Source: an uncultured Actinomycetes bacterium
Lineage (GTDB): Bacteria; Actinomycetota; Acidimicrobiia; Acidimicrobiales; RAAP-2
Direction of reading: 5' to 3'
DNA: 63,214 nt
Assembly (NCBI GenBank): GCA_903873775.1
Contig: CAIQPR010000003.1
Coordinates: 1 to 63,214 of the forward strand
In this document: positions 25,121-34,368 of the stretch, piece by piece
Layout: each line of letters begins with the position of its first letter
Position numbering within the stretch: position 1 is the first letter of the stretch
Made by a program: the position numbers and the translations under genes
Notes under the pieces: generated by a model
Databases searched by the model: none
What the model was told of the DNA's origin: nothing
The model's input: the letters and a program-made list of their open reading frames with translations, nothing else

Positions 25121-25134
25121 ACTAGTCTTGCGCC

Positions 25135-25614
25135 ATGCCTCCCGTCCGCGCGCGCGCACTGACCCCACAGGAAGAGTTGGCCTGGCGTGCCCTCACCTAT
25201 GTGTCCACGCATTTGATCAAGACCCTCGGTGAGGATCTGGCCGTCGAGTCCCCAATTTCACTGTCGGAATACGTCGTCCTCGTCCACCTGTCCGAATCAG
25301 ACACCGGACACCTGCGCATCGGTGACTTGGCCACCAACTCCACGCTGTCGCCAAGTCGTATGTCTCGCCTCGTTGATGACATGGCGAACAAGGGTCTTCT
25401 CACGAAGAATCGTGTGCCGAACGACCGGCGTGCCACCACCGCCGCACTGACGCCCCTCGGTCGACAGACACTCCGAGCGACCTACCCCACTCAATTACGC
25501 AACGTGCGTCGTCGTGTCTTTGATGTCCTCACGCCCGACGACGTCGACGCGCTGTCGTCGGTACTGGGGAAGATTCGCGTCTCGTTGGAGCAACGAGAGT
25601 CACCGCTCCCGTAG
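25135..25614 (+). CDS. MarR family transcriptional regulator
   Basis: The 159-residue protein has the MarR winged helix: ISLSEYVVLVHLSES, then LRIGDLATNSTLSPSRMSRLVDDMANKGLL (recognition helix) and the wing RVPNDRRATTAALTPLGR. Flanking helices form the dimer interface. It is divergent from the F420-type PPOX gene and probably represses it and itself. The effector is unknown. Confidence 0.9.
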   Translation: MPPVRARALTPQEELAWRALTYVSTHLIKTLGEDLAVESPISLSEYVVLVHLSESDTGHLRIGDLATNSTLSPSRMSRLVDDMANKGLLTKNRVPNDRRATTAALTPLGRQTLRATYPTQLRNVRRRVFDVLTPDDVDALSSVLGKIRVSLEQRESPLP

Positions 25615-25678
25615 CGCGCGAGCCGTTGTGAATGCGAGCGGCACCGAGAGATCTCTCACGACGCGGCGACCACCTTTG

Positions 25679-26068
25679 TTAGTTGTCCCCGCCGCCATCG
25701 CCGCGATGCCCGCCGCCGCCATCATCGCCACCACCGTTATCGCCCCCACCAGGAACGAATGTTGTCGTCGTGGTTGGACTCGTCGTGGTGGTCGTGCTCG
25801 TTGTGGTCGTGGTGCTTAGGGTGGTCGTCGTTGACGGCGACGTCACCGACGTCGTGGTCTCCGGCGAGGTCGTCGTGGTGGCGTTATGCGCCGTTGATGG
25901 GGACGGCTCAGAGGCGGTCGTCGTGGTGGAACTCGGAACCGCGACAGTCCGGGGTGTCGCGGGGGGCGGCGGGGTCACACCGACAGTCGCGATCACGCCG
26001 GCGGTGACGACAACGGTCACCACTAACGTCAGCACCCAGGAAAGTCCTCCGCGTCGCATTCGCCCCAT
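25679..26068 (-). CDS. Thr-rich single-pass membrane or secreted protein
   Basis: The 129-residue product has a basic N-terminus (MGRMRRGG), one hydrophobic helix (LSWVLTLVVTVVVTAGVIA), a long Thr/Ser/Pro-rich stretch (about residues 45-105) and a Gly/Asp tail (GGGDNGGGDDGGGG). The start has AAAGAGG 2 bases upstream, a good ribosome site, which supports it being a real gene. It resembles stalk-like or glycosylated surface linkers. No function can be assigned. Confidence 0.6.
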   Translation of the reverse strand: MGRMRRGGLSWVLTLVVTVVVTAGVIATVGVTPPPPATPRTVAVPSSTTTTASEPSPSTAHNATTTTSPETTTSVTSPSTTTTLSTTTTTSTTTTTSPTTTTTFVPGGGDNGGGDDGGGGHRGDGGGDN

Positions 26069-26205
26069 GACCTCTTTCGCGCCACTCTTTGCTCAGATTA
26101 CCGAACCAGAAACGCCCATGGGTAGCGGCCTTGATACGCGATGATGACGGCCGTCGTGGCACACTACGAGGGCACAACGAACAACAAAGAAACGAAGCAG
26201 GCACG

Positions 26206-26772
26206 GTGGGCGACGATTGGTCAACGGTGAGCCGCGAGTACGGCGACGAGGTCGTTGACGGGCGATTCGATCGAGCGCGGTGGCCGGATCGGCTCGCGAA
26301 CTCGTCGGGGACGTTGCGCAAGGGGATCTACATTTTCGGCGCGGTCGTTCTCGTGTTCTCGGTACTCATTGCCGCCCACCACGAACGTCGCAATCCCCTG
26401 GTCGCGACCGTGAATGCCGCGGAGCAGTCATGGTCGCCCAACGCGAACGCGTTCTGCCGCGAGCGCGCGCGAGTGTCCACACTGTCGTTCTTCAGCTCGC
26501 ACGGAGTGAACGTGAACGTCGTGCGGAGCAACATCAATGACCTCGTGTCTTTGGAAAGTGCGGCGCAGAGCCACATCGAGCTGGAACAGGTGCACGCCGT
26601 CGTCCTCGGTCTCACACAGCTCGTGAGCGATCCCACAGGCGTCACGACGAACGGGACGACGTCGGGTTTCTTCTCAACCCACCTCGCGTACCACGACGGC
26701 CTTGGCTACACCTATCTGAACGCTGCTCGAGATCTCACGCAGGGAATTGCTTGGGCGTCAAGTTGCCATTGA
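26206..26772 (+). CDS. Hypothetical single-pass membrane protein
   Basis: The 188-residue protein has one hydrophobic helix near residues 38-57 (KGIYIFGAVVLVFSVLIAAHH). A ~130-residue extracytoplasmic region follows with two Cys residues (AFCRERAR, and WASSCH at the very end) that could form a disulfide. No family recognised. The GTG at 26206 is a tentative start; another GTG lies 7 codons on. It is divergent from the Thr-rich protein gene. Confidence 0.55.
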   Translation: MGDDWSTVSREYGDEVVDGRFDRARWPDRLANSSGTLRKGIYIFGAVVLVFSVLIAAHHERRNPLVATVNAAEQSWSPNANAFCRERARVSTLSFFSSHGVNVNVVRSNINDLVSLESAAQSHIELEQVHAVVLGLTQLVSDPTGVTTNGTTSGFFSTHLAYHDGLGYTYLNAARDLTQGIAWASSCH

Positions 26773-26838
26773 GTCGTTCCGCAGGGCACCCGACGTTCGT
26801 CGAATCTGGGGACTCCACCGCAAGGAATCGTGTCGCGC

Positions 26839-27663
26839 TTACGTCGGGCGAGTGTCGATCGAGGATACTGCGAGAAAGTCAATAATCTCCGGCAAAGATC
26901 GGGGGTCCTGAGCAAAGAAGAGATGCCCTCCCTCGTAGATGCGGAGGCGACTCGAGGGCACTCGTGACGCAATGGCCTCGCTGTTGGCGAGAGGGGCGAG
27001 ACCGTCATAGCGACCGGCCGCCACCAGGGTCGGCACGGTGATGTTGCCGAGTCGATCCCACACATCGTGATCGCGGCGCGAGAGTAATTGAAAGCGTTCG
27101 CCCGCGAGGACGTCGGCGCTCTTGTGCCGTGCGGCCCGTTGGGTGTTGAAGGCGACCAGTTGTTGGTCTTTGGGGTGAGACGCCAAGTACTCGGGGGTGA
27201 AGCGAGTATCAAGAGTCGCGAGAGACACCTGGGCACGCTCGTCGGGAGATAACGACTCGAGATCGTGCAGGGGATACGACGAGCCTCCTGCGCCCCCGGG
27301 CGACGTGCACAAGAGCGCGAGGCGTGAGAGCGATGTGGGATAGGTCACGGCAAATTCCTGGGCCACCATGCCGCCGAAACTGATGCCCATGACCGCGCAC
27401 GGATCGCCACCCAGATGTTCGAGGAGGCGGTGTCCGTCAGCGGCGTACGGGGCGAGTCCGTGCGGGGTCGTGTCGCGAGGAAGTCCGGTGCGACCGAGGC
27501 CTCGCTGGTCGTGAACCACGACTTCAAAATGGGCCGCGAGAACGTCGAGGAGAACAGCGCTGCCGTCGATCGTCGCGCCGCTTCCGTTAAAGAAAAGAAG
27601 ACGTGGTCCGCATCCGCGAATCTCGTAATACAGATCGACGTCGTCTCCTTGGAGAACGGGCAT
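26839..27663 (-). CDS. Alpha/beta hydrolase
   Basis: The 274-residue protein has the alpha/beta-hydrolase layout: LYYEIRGCGPRLLFFNGSGA (oxyanion strand), VVHDQRGLGRTG, nucleophile elbow GISFGGMVAQEFA (Ser), the acid Asp in AAGRYDGLAPL, and His in YEGGHLFFAQDP. These match esterases and other carboxylic-ester or C-C hydrolases such as the 3-oxoadipate enol-lactonase group. The substrate is not predictable. It is a single gene in a mixed neighbourhood. Confidence 0.85.
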   Translation of the reverse strand: MPVLQGDDVDLYYEIRGCGPRLLFFNGSGATIDGSAVLLDVLAAHFEVVVHDQRGLGRTGLPRDTTPHGLAPYAADGHRLLEHLGGDPCAVMGISFGGMVAQEFAVTYPTSLSRLALLCTSPGGAGGSSYPLHDLESLSPDERAQVSLATLDTRFTPEYLASHPKDQQLVAFNTQRAARHKSADVLAGERFQLLSRRDHDVWDRLGNITVPTLVAAGRYDGLAPLANSEAIASRVPSSRLRIYEGGHLFFAQDPRSLPEIIDFLAVSSIDTRPT

Positions 27664-27728
27664 CTCTTAGAAACCTCCGCCGTCCCGAGAGCTCACCGTG
27701 GCGGCTATCACAACGGATCGGACGACCA

Positions 27729-28034
27729 CTATCGCAGCGGCAATTGGGGCGCCTCAACCAGAGACGGACCCACGATCTTGCTCCCTCGGCGAGCCGCAGC
27801 CGGGAAGATGAGGTCCGGTCGGAAGGAGCGGTCCTTCTGCTCTCCCTTGCGGCCACCGCGCACTTCCACCCACGACTCACCCGTGGCCATATTTTCGACA
27901 TGCGCCAAGAACACGTAGCTGTTACGGCGTTCTTTGTCGACGTTCACAATGACCGCGTCACCCGCCGAGAGCCCGGCCCAACGTGCTTGACGGAGGAGAT
28001 TTCCGCGCCGCTCAATTTCCTTCGCTCTCGCCAC
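27729..28034 (-). CDS. Conserved hypothetical actinobacterial protein
   Basis: The 101-residue protein starts MARAKEIERRGNLLRQARWAG and continues with a predicted beta-rich region (DAVIVNVDKERRNSYVFLAHVENMATGESWVEVRGG) and RSFRPDLIFPA. It has the look of a small conserved actinobacterial protein; I cannot name a family or role. No transmembrane helix or catalytic motif is visible. Confidence 0.65.
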   Translation of the reverse strand: MARAKEIERRGNLLRQARWAGLSAGDAVIVNVDKERRNSYVFLAHVENMATGESWVEVRGGRKGEQKDRSFRPDLIFPAAARRGSKIVGPSLVEAPQLPLR

Positions 28035-28097
28035 GCCACTTGTTTAGTCGCTGCGGCGCATCCCTCGCGCGTGACACGCGCGACCTAGTTTGATCAC

Positions 28098-28883
28098 GTG
28101 CCTTTTGAACAGTCGTTACCCGTCGCGCTCTCCCCTTCCCGGCTCCAGGATTTCCAAAGTTGCCCCCGACGCTTTCAGTACGCGTCGATCGAACGTCGTC
28201 GGCAACCGGCCACCTACGCGACCGCCAAGGGCACCTTCGTCCATTCCATCTTCGAGCACCTTTTCGCTCTTCCGCCCGAGCAGCGCACCGAGGACGCCGC
28301 ACGCAGCTTTATTCCTGTCGCCCAGGAAGAGGTACTCGTCGAACCCCTCGTCACGGAGATTGCGCTGGATGATGGCCTGCTCGCCAAATTGCTTCACGAC
28401 ACGGATCTGATCATCACTCGGTACTTCGAGATGGAAGACCCCCGGAATGTTCGCACCGAAGGCGTGGAGTTGCGGGTCAGTGAGACCGTTGATGGTGTCC
28501 CTCTGCTCGGCATTCTGGACCGCCTGGACCGCGATCCCGACGGGTCGCTCGTGGTCATTGACTACAAGACGGGCGCCCTTCCGAATCGTGACTACGACGC
28601 GAAAACCTTCGCGAACGCCGAGATCTACGCCGCCCTGTGTGAGGCGCATCTCGCCGAGCGCCCGAGCCGTATTCGACTCCTCTACGTCAGTCACGGGCAA
28701 GCCATTGAGCGCACGGTCACCGCACCGGTGCTGGCCGCCCGTCGCAAGTCCGCCGTCGACGCGTGGACCAAGATCACGACGTACTACGAGGCTGGCGAGT
28801 TCCCCGCGACGCCGTCCAAGAATTCGTGTCGTTTTTGCGCCTACAAGGACCTCTGTCGGGAGAATGGCGTCGCGGTTCCTTAG
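28098..28883 (+). CDS. RecB-like PD-(D/E)XK nuclease with iron-sulfur cluster
   Basis: The 261-residue protein is a stand-alone RecB/AddB-type nuclease domain. Cys22 (QSCPRRFQY) with Cys244, Cys247 and Cys253 (CRFCAYKDLC) form the four-Cys [4Fe-4S] signature. The nuclease core is GTFVHSIFEHL (motif with catalytic His), LLGILDRLDRDPDGSLVVIDYKTG (Asp and Asp-x-Lys), and the QxxxY-like AEIYAALCEAHL. The start is a GTG. Similar actinobacterial genes are of unclear role, probably in DNA processing. No Cas genes are present, so a Cas4 role is unlikely. Confidence 0.85.
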   Translation: MPFEQSLPVALSPSRLQDFQSCPRRFQYASIERRRQPATYATAKGTFVHSIFEHLFALPPEQRTEDAARSFIPVAQEEVLVEPLVTEIALDDGLLAKLLHDTDLIITRYFEMEDPRNVRTEGVELRVSETVDGVPLLGILDRLDRDPDGSLVVIDYKTGALPNRDYDAKTFANAEIYAALCEAHLAERPSRIRLLYVSHGQAIERTVTAPVLAARRKSAVDAWTKITTYYEAGEFPATPSKNSCRFCAYKDLCRENGVAVP

Positions 28884-28909
28884 CGAGAACCCCGCCGTAG
28901 TCTGAGTTC

Positions 28910-29506
28910 ATGACCCAGACGTTTTCGCTCAGCTTCGATTACCGGTGCCCCTTCGCCAACATCATTCACCAGCATGTGGTGCGCGCCCTGCGCGCCGGGG
29001 CTGATTTCGACGTGACCTTCGTGCCCTGGACCCTGAGTCAGGGCTACAAGGAGGCGGGTGAGCCTGATGTGTGGAACGATCCCGCCAAGGACGCCGACCT
29101 CCTCGCGCTGGCGGTGAGCGTCTCGATTCGCGACCACCAACCCGCGAAGTTCTTGGACGCGCACGAAGCGCTCTTTCTCGCCCGACACTCCCAGGCCGTG
29201 CGGCTGGTCACACGGGAGGAGATCGCCACGATTCTCGCGCCGCTCGGTGTTGACCTCAACGCGGTGTGGGCGGACGTCGATTCCCGACGTCCCTACGAAG
29301 TCATTGGCGAGAGTTACCGCGCGATGTCCGTCTACGACGCGTTCGGCGTGCCGACCTTCGTGGTCAACAATGACGCGACCTTCGTGCGCTACATGACCCC
29401 ACCGAGCGACGACGCCGCGTCGATCGCGCTGATCTCCTCACTCGTCACGATGATGGCCGAGCAACCCGCGCTGAACGAGTTCAAGCACACGCGCCTTCCC
29501 CAGTAG
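28910..29506 (+). CDS. DsbA family protein (2-hydroxychromene-2-carboxylate isomerase-like)
   Basis: The 198-residue protein has the DsbA thioredoxin-helical fold: FSLSFDYRCPFANIIHQHVV at the active site, a helical insertion in the middle, and SVYDAFGVPTFVVNN (cis-Pro strand) near the C-terminus. Only one cysteine is in the active-site motif, as in HCCA isomerase/FrnE-like members. There is no signal peptide, so it is cytoplasmic. The substrate is unknown. Confidence 0.8.
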   Translation: MTQTFSLSFDYRCPFANIIHQHVVRALRAGADFDVTFVPWTLSQGYKEAGEPDVWNDPAKDADLLALAVSVSIRDHQPAKFLDAHEALFLARHSQAVRLVTREEIATILAPLGVDLNAVWADVDSRRPYEVIGESYRAMSVYDAFGVPTFVVNNDATFVRYMTPPSDDAASIALISSLVTMMAEQPALNEFKHTRLPQ

Positions 29507-29515
29507 GTAGTCGCT

Positions 29516-31060
29516 CTAGGCGATACCGAGTCGCTCCAGTTGTTCGCTCGGGGCCTCGATCGCGCGCAGGGCCTCCCGCAACGCGTCGAGAGCGTCGTCC
29601 CGGTCGACGAGGTCGAGGCGGTTGTCGATTTCGTGCGGGTCCTCATCGCGCCGGAAATAACAGTCGCCCTGGAACGTGCCGATCCGCGCCCAGAAGGGAA
29701 CGGGGTCGTCGGCACCGAACGGCTGACGAATCACCGGGACCGTGGAACCGGGCATGTGATCTAAGTACGCGCGCTCGTCCGGCCGAGGGAGGCGTATGTC
29801 GGGGTACGCGTGGATCGGCATCGTCGACCAGCGGTTGGAGAACATCGACAGCGGGCGATTCCCCTCCACCGGCGTGCGGGCGAAGCGTCGCGTGCGGTCC
29901 ACGTACACGACCTCACGGCCCCACACTCCGGTGAGCACATGCTCTCGTGAACTCGTCCCTGTGCCCGTGATGTCGCCCACCAGCGACACGCCGTGTGTGC
30001 GGTGCGCCACCGGCACGTTGAAAATGTCGCGCAGAGTGGCGTGGACGTCCACGGACGTTGTGAGGGTGTCACACGTCGACGCCGTCACGCCGGGCCACGC
30101 CACCATCAGGGGGATGTGTCCCATCTCGCGGTAAATCGGCACACCCGGCTTGCCCCAGATGCCACCGCGATCTCCGAGGTAGTGCCCGTGATCGGTCAAC
30201 ACGAACATTGCGGTGTCCCGCCAGAGATCGTGCTCGTCCATCGCCCCGAGCAGTCGCCCGAACCAGTGGTCAATCATTGACAGCTTCGCGCCGTAATTTG
30301 CTCGCAGGTGCCGACCCGTGCGCTCGTCGGGCGTGGTCGGACCACCCGCCGCGGTGTACGGCGGCCAGATGACCCGGGGTCCCTCCCACTCGTTGTCGTA
30401 CATCGACGCCCAAGGCTCGGGAGTGTCGAAAGGCTCGTGCGGATCGAACTCGTCGACGAAGAGCAAGAAGCGATCGTGTTCGCGTCCGTTCTCCTGGAGC
30501 CAGCGCGCGGCGGCCGACATGGTGCGCGGGCCGGGAAAGTCTTCTTCGGAACGAAAATACGTCCGCGACGTGTCGTAGCCGCGGTGAATCGTGGCGGCCT
30601 CGGCCGGGAGGGCGGGAGTCCCGAACCAGGACGGGTCGAGCCTCGTCTTCCAGGGATCGTCCTCGTGACCGCGCACGTAGCTCCAGGCGGAAAAGTCGGT
30701 GTGGTAGTTCTCGCCTCCGGACTCGAAGAGATGGGGGTGATCCGTGACCAATTGGGTGACGACACCGGCGCGACGCAGCTCGAAGGTGATCGCGTCTTCC
30801 CACATTTCAATCGATCCCCACGGACGCCAGAGAAAATCGAGCGCCCCGCACAAGATGTCGTGACGGGCCGGCATGCACGGGAGGGATCCGGTGTGGTGAT
30901 TCGTGAACACCCGTGAACGCGCGGCGAATGCGTCGAGATGCGGGGTGGCGAACTGCGTCCCACCGTACGGACCAATGAGGTGGCGATTGAGTGAGTCGAG
31001 CAGGACGACGACCACATTGCGCGGCATCGTGACGCCAGCGGCGTCGTCCAAGGGACTCAT
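29516..31060 (-). CDS. Sulfatase (formylglycine type)
   Basis: The 514-residue alkaline-phosphatase-superfamily enzyme has NVVVVLLDSLNRHLIGPYGG (metal-binding Asp), the C-x-P-x-R modification motif CMPAR at residues 62-66 that becomes formylglycine, and VLTDHGHYLGDRGGIWGKPG in the C-terminal half (Asp-His metal ligands). It hydrolyses a sulfate or phosphonate ester. No signal peptide is obvious, so it may be cytoplasmic. The start has GAGGGAGGATCC just upstream. No formylglycine-generating enzyme is in the window. Confidence 0.9.
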   Translation of the reverse strand: MSPLDDAAGVTMPRNVVVVLLDSLNRHLIGPYGGTQFATPHLDAFAARSRVFTNHHTGSLPCMPARHDILCGALDFLWRPWGSIEMWEDAITFELRRAGVVTQLVTDHPHLFESGGENYHTDFSAWSYVRGHEDDPWKTRLDPSWFGTPALPAEAATIHRGYDTSRTYFRSEEDFPGPRTMSAAARWLQENGREHDRFLLFVDEFDPHEPFDTPEPWASMYDNEWEGPRVIWPPYTAAGGPTTPDERTGRHLRANYGAKLSMIDHWFGRLLGAMDEHDLWRDTAMFVLTDHGHYLGDRGGIWGKPGVPIYREMGHIPLMVAWPGVTASTCDTLTTSVDVHATLRDIFNVPVAHRTHGVSLVGDITGTGTSSREHVLTGVWGREVVYVDRTRRFARTPVEGNRPLSMFSNRWSTMPIHAYPDIRLPRPDERAYLDHMPGSTVPVIRQPFGADDPVPFWARIGTFQGDCYFRRDEDPHEIDNRLDLVDRDDALDALREALRAIEAPSEQLERLGIA

Positions 31061-31098
31061 GCGGATCCTCCCTCACCGAGACCGGTAGCGTCTCGTTC

Positions 31099-32259
31099 GT
31101 GCCCAAGGTTACCGAAGAGACACGACGCCCCCGCGTAGGTGTCGTCGGTGGCGGCCAACTCGCTCGCATGATGTGCGAATCCGCGTCCCAGTGGGGACTT
31201 GATCTCTCCGTTCTCGCTGCGGCACAGGACGACGCCGCCGTGGCCGGTGCACCCGACGTCGTCGTCGGCGCACCACATGATCACGACCTCGTTCGTGCGT
31301 GGGCTACGGGCTGTGACGTCATTACGTTCGACCACGAACTGGTCGATCTCGATTTTTTTGCGGAGATTGAGGCGAGTGGCGTTGTGGTGGCACCGTCCCC
31401 GCGAGCCCTGAAATTTGCCACGTCCAAAGCGTTCCAGCGCACACAGATGGCCGACGCGGGTATTCCCGTTCCAAAATTTCTGGTCCTTGCGTCGTACGAC
31501 CGCGACGCCGTTGATGCCTTTGTGGCCGCGGCCCCGCACGGCGTCGTCGTGAAAGCCGATCGTGGCGGATACGACGGTCGGGGTGTTCTTACGCCGAGCA
31601 CGAACGCGGAGGTGCACGATGCGGTGCGCGACATGCTCGTCGCCGGTGCCGTCGTCCTCGAAGAACGCGTGCAGTTGTTGCAGGAGATCGCGGGACTCCT
31701 CGTCCGCGGACGGCGAGGCGACCAAGTGGCCTACCCGCTCGTCACGACCGTCCAGCGAGACGGCATGTGCGTCGAAGTGACCTATCCCACGCGCCTTGAT
31801 CCCGACCTCCTCGAAGAAGCCCAGGATGTCGTGCGACGGGTGGGCGACCAGGTCGACGCCGTGGGTGTTCTCGCCGTGGAACTTTTCGTGACCCCCGACG
31901 GCGTTCTGCTGAACGAAGTCGCGACGCGGCCCCACAACTCCGGACACTGGACGATTGAGGGCTGCACGACCAGCCAATTCGAAAACCATCTCCGCGCGGT
32001 GGCCGGGCTGCCGCTCGGTGGGACCGCGGCTCTCTTCCCCAACGCGACGATGGTGAACGTTGTCGGCTCCGCGACGCCGGGATCACTCGTGGACGCTCTC
32101 GCTGTGCCGGGCGCGCACATCCACGACTACGGAAAAGCCTGGCGTCCCGGGCGCAAGTTGGGTCACGTCACCGTGGTCGGCACGGGACCTGATGTGCGCG
32201 TGCGAGCATGGGAAGGTGCCGAGGCCCTCGGCACATCAGCAACGAAGGAGTCGTCGTGA
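31099..32259 (+). CDS. purK: 5-(Carboxyamino)imidazole ribonucleotide synthase
   Basis: The 386-residue ATP-grasp enzyme makes N5-CAIR from AIR, ATP and bicarbonate in purine synthesis. Motifs: [26 protein letters not shown], the ATP-grasp core [15 protein letters not shown], and [29 protein letters not shown]. The GTG start is at 31099. Its stop overlaps the GTG of purE (GTGA), so the two consecutive enzymes are translated together. A YdjC-like gene follows in the same run. Confidence 0.95.
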   Translation: MPKVTEETRRPRVGVVGGGQLARMMCESASQWGLDLSVLAAAQDDAAVAGAPDVVVGAPHDHDLVRAWATGCDVITFDHELVDLDFFAEIEASGVVVAPSPRALKFATSKAFQRTQMADAGIPVPKFLVLASYDRDAVDAFVAAAPHGVVVKADRGGYDGRGVLTPSTNAEVHDAVRDMLVAGAVVLEERVQLLQEIAGLLVRGRRGDQVAYPLVTTVQRDGMCVEVTYPTRLDPDLLEEAQDVVRRVGDQVDAVGVLAVELFVTPDGVLLNEVATRPHNSGHWTIEGCTTSQFENHLRAVAGLPLGGTAALFPNATMVNVVGSATPGSLVDALAVPGAHIHDYGKAWRPGRKLGHVTVVGTGPDVRVRAWEGAEALGTSATKESS

Positions 32260-32747
32260 GCGCACTCGAAGTCGGAATCGTTATGGGAAGTGCCTCCGAC
32301 CACCCGGTGATGGTCGACGCGGCGACCACTCTGGCGAGCTTCGGTATCGGGTACGAAATTCGGGTCGTGTCCGCACACCGCACCCCGGAGGCCATGATCG
32401 ACTACGGCAAGTCCGCCCGCGAACGAGGGCTGCGGGTCATCATTGCCGGCGCCGGTGGAGCGGCCCACTTGCCGGGCATGTTGGCCGCGGTGACCACTCT
32501 GCCCGTCATCGGGGTTCCCGTCCAGCTCAGTCGCCTCGACGGACTCGATTCACTGCTCTCCATTGTGCAGATGCCGCGCGGCGTGCCGGTCGCCACCGTC
32601 GCCATTAATGGCGCGACGAACGCGGGGCTCTTGGCCGCGCGCATTCTGGCCGTCGGCAATGACAATCTCGCCGCGGCTCTCGAGACCCATCGCCTCTCTC
32701 TCATCGAACAGGCCACGCAGCAGGACGTGGAGTTGCCCCGGTCGTGA
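32256..32747 (+). CDS. purE: N5-CAIR mutase
   Basis: The 163-residue class I PurE converts N5-CAIR to CAIR. It has [14 protein letters not shown] (substrate phosphate loop), [17 protein letters not shown] with the catalytic His, [16 protein letters not shown], and [10 protein letters not shown]. The GTG at 32256 overlaps purK by 4 bases and has AAGGAG upstream; an earlier ATG in frame lies inside purK. Confidence 0.95.
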   Translation: MSALEVGIVMGSASDHPVMVDAATTLASFGIGYEIRVVSAHRTPEAMIDYGKSARERGLRVIIAGAGGAAHLPGMLAAVTTLPVIGVPVQLSRLDGLDSLLSIVQMPRGVPVATVAINGATNAGLLAARILAVGNDNLAAALETHRLSLIEQATQQDVELPRS

Positions 32748-33544
32748 TTGACGTCGCCGCGATTCTCGGTTCTTCGACCCGGGGCGTGATTGTCACGGCC
32801 TCGGACGCCGGACTCTGCGTCGGCGTCAATGAAGGGATTCGCGTCGCTCTGACGGAGGGCTACGTCAGTGGCGCGTCGCTCCTCGTCGCCGCACCCTTCG
32901 CGCGCGAAGCTGTGCGTCGCCTCGGTGGCACCCTCGGCGTGCAGTTGGCCCTCAACTCGGAGCACGAGTACCTCGATTTACGCCCCGTGACCTACGCGCC
33001 GTCTCTCTTGGGTGGACGTGGCGGATTCCCCGTCAGCGCGTCGGACGCCGCCGAACACGCGGACCCCGAAGAGGTCTACCGCGAGTTCCGGGCCCAAATC
33101 GAGCGGGCAATGATCTTGGGCGTCACCCCCCAATTCCTCGCGAGCCACGACGACGTCGTCGCGCGACACCTCTCGCTGTACGACGTCTTTTTCGATCTCG
33201 CGGACGAATACCACCTCCCCATCCGTCACGGCTACGACTTCGGGCCCTCGGCGCTCGACGCGGCTGACTTGGCTCGCGAACGGGGACACTTCGTCACCGC
33301 GACCACCATCAACTGGAACAGCGACCACCCCGACACGCTCGACGAGGTCATCGGCGCCTTGCCCGACGGCGTCAGCGAAATCATCGTGTCGCCCGCGGTC
33401 GCGGGAATGGAACTCGACGCCGTCATCGCCGACGCGGCGCGACGCGTCCAGGACCTCGAGGCGCTCGCCGCCGCGCGACCGGCGGACATCGCCGCCCGGC
33501 ACAACGTGGTCTGGCTGAATTGGAGCGACCTCGGCGTCGCCTAA
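32744..33544 (+). CDS. ChbG/YdjC-like carbohydrate deacetylase
   Basis: The 266-residue protein follows purE with a 4-base overlap. It has the YdjC-type start [19 protein letters not shown] (metal Asp), [15 protein letters not shown] (where family members have the GvHltlt strand), and [10 protein letters not shown] with His for the metal site. Family members remove acetyl groups from oligosaccharides. The cognate sugar is unknown, and linkage to purine genes is probably incidental. Confidence 0.8.
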   Translation: MIDVAAILGSSTRGVIVTASDAGLCVGVNEGIRVALTEGYVSGASLLVAAPFAREAVRRLGGTLGVQLALNSEHEYLDLRPVTYAPSLLGGRGGFPVSASDAAEHADPEEVYREFRAQIERAMILGVTPQFLASHDDVVARHLSLYDVFFDLADEYHLPIRHGYDFGPSALDAADLARERGHFVTATTINWNSDHPDTLDEVIGALPDGVSEIIVSPAVAGMELDAVIADAARRVQDLEALAAARPADIAARHNVVWLNWSDLGVA

Positions 33545-33618
33545 GACGGCGATAATTTCGTCGAAATCGGACTCCCGAGGCCCTCTAGGCTGTGACCTAA
33601 TACCGAAGGAGGCACCTC

Positions 33619-34365
33619 ATGGGAGTGTGGCAGCGATTTACCACCATCGTGAAGGCGAAGTCGAACGCAGCGCTGGACAAGGCGGAGGACCCCCGTCAGA
33701 CGCTCGACCTGTCCTACGAACAGCAGCTCGAGAATCTCACCAAGGTGCGTCGCGCCGTCGCCGACGTCGCCACCGCACGCAAGCGCATTGAATTGCAGGC
33801 GGACCAACTGAAGCAGCAGGGCGACAAATTGTCCGATCAGGCTAAGGCCGCATTGCAGCAGGGCAACGAGTCCCTCGCCCGCGAAGCGCTCGCCCGACGC
33901 GAGAACATTGTGAATCAATTGAAGGACCTCGAGACCCAACACCAGGGAGTCCTCGAGCAGGAAGAGAAGCTCACGGCCACCGCCCAGGCCCTTCAGGCGC
34001 AGGTCGAAGCCTTCCGCACCAAGAAGGAAACGATGAAGGCGTCCTACACGGCCGCCCAGGCGCAAGCCAGCGTCTCCGAAGCCGTGACCGGTATTTCGGG
34101 ATCAATGTCTGACGCCGGCGCCGCCCTTCAGCGCGCCCAGGACAAGGTCAACGAGATGCAGGCCCGCAGCGGGGCCCTCGACGAGCTCATTTCCTCCGGG
34201 GCCCTCACGGACCTGACCGGCAGCACCGACGACATTCAAGCCCAGCTCGATAAGGCCGGAGCGCAGTCCTCTATTGACGCCCAGCTCGCCGCGATGAAGG
34301 CCGAACTCGGAAGCTCGACGCCCGCCGCAGAACTACCGCAAACCAGCGGCGAGGAGTCGCACTAG
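33619..34365 (+). CDS. pspA: Phage-shock protein A (PspA/IM30)
   Basis: The 248-residue protein is almost entirely predicted coiled coil: GVWQRFTTIVKAKSNAALDKAEDPRQTLDLSYEQQLENL begins the N-terminal amphipathic helix and helical hairpin, with the usual long Gln/Ala/Lys heptads. PspA coats stressed inner membranes. The gene has GAAGGAGG upstream and heads pspA-htpX-pspAB. The 73-base upstream region has no sequence I can name as a known stress operator. Confidence 0.92.
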   Translation: MGVWQRFTTIVKAKSNAALDKAEDPRQTLDLSYEQQLENLTKVRRAVADVATARKRIELQADQLKQQGDKLSDQAKAALQQGNESLAREALARRENIVNQLKDLETQHQGVLEQEEKLTATAQALQAQVEAFRTKKETMKASYTAAQAQASVSEAVTGISGSMSDAGAALQRAQDKVNEMQARSGALDELISSGALTDLTGSTDDIQAQLDKAGAQSSIDAQLAAMKAELGSSTPAAELPQTSGEESH

Positions 34366-34368
34366 GCC

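Noticed and set aside
28098..28883. Cas4 of a CRISPR system
   Set aside because: No repeat array or other cas gene is present; the domain is common as a stand-alone actinobacterial nuclease.
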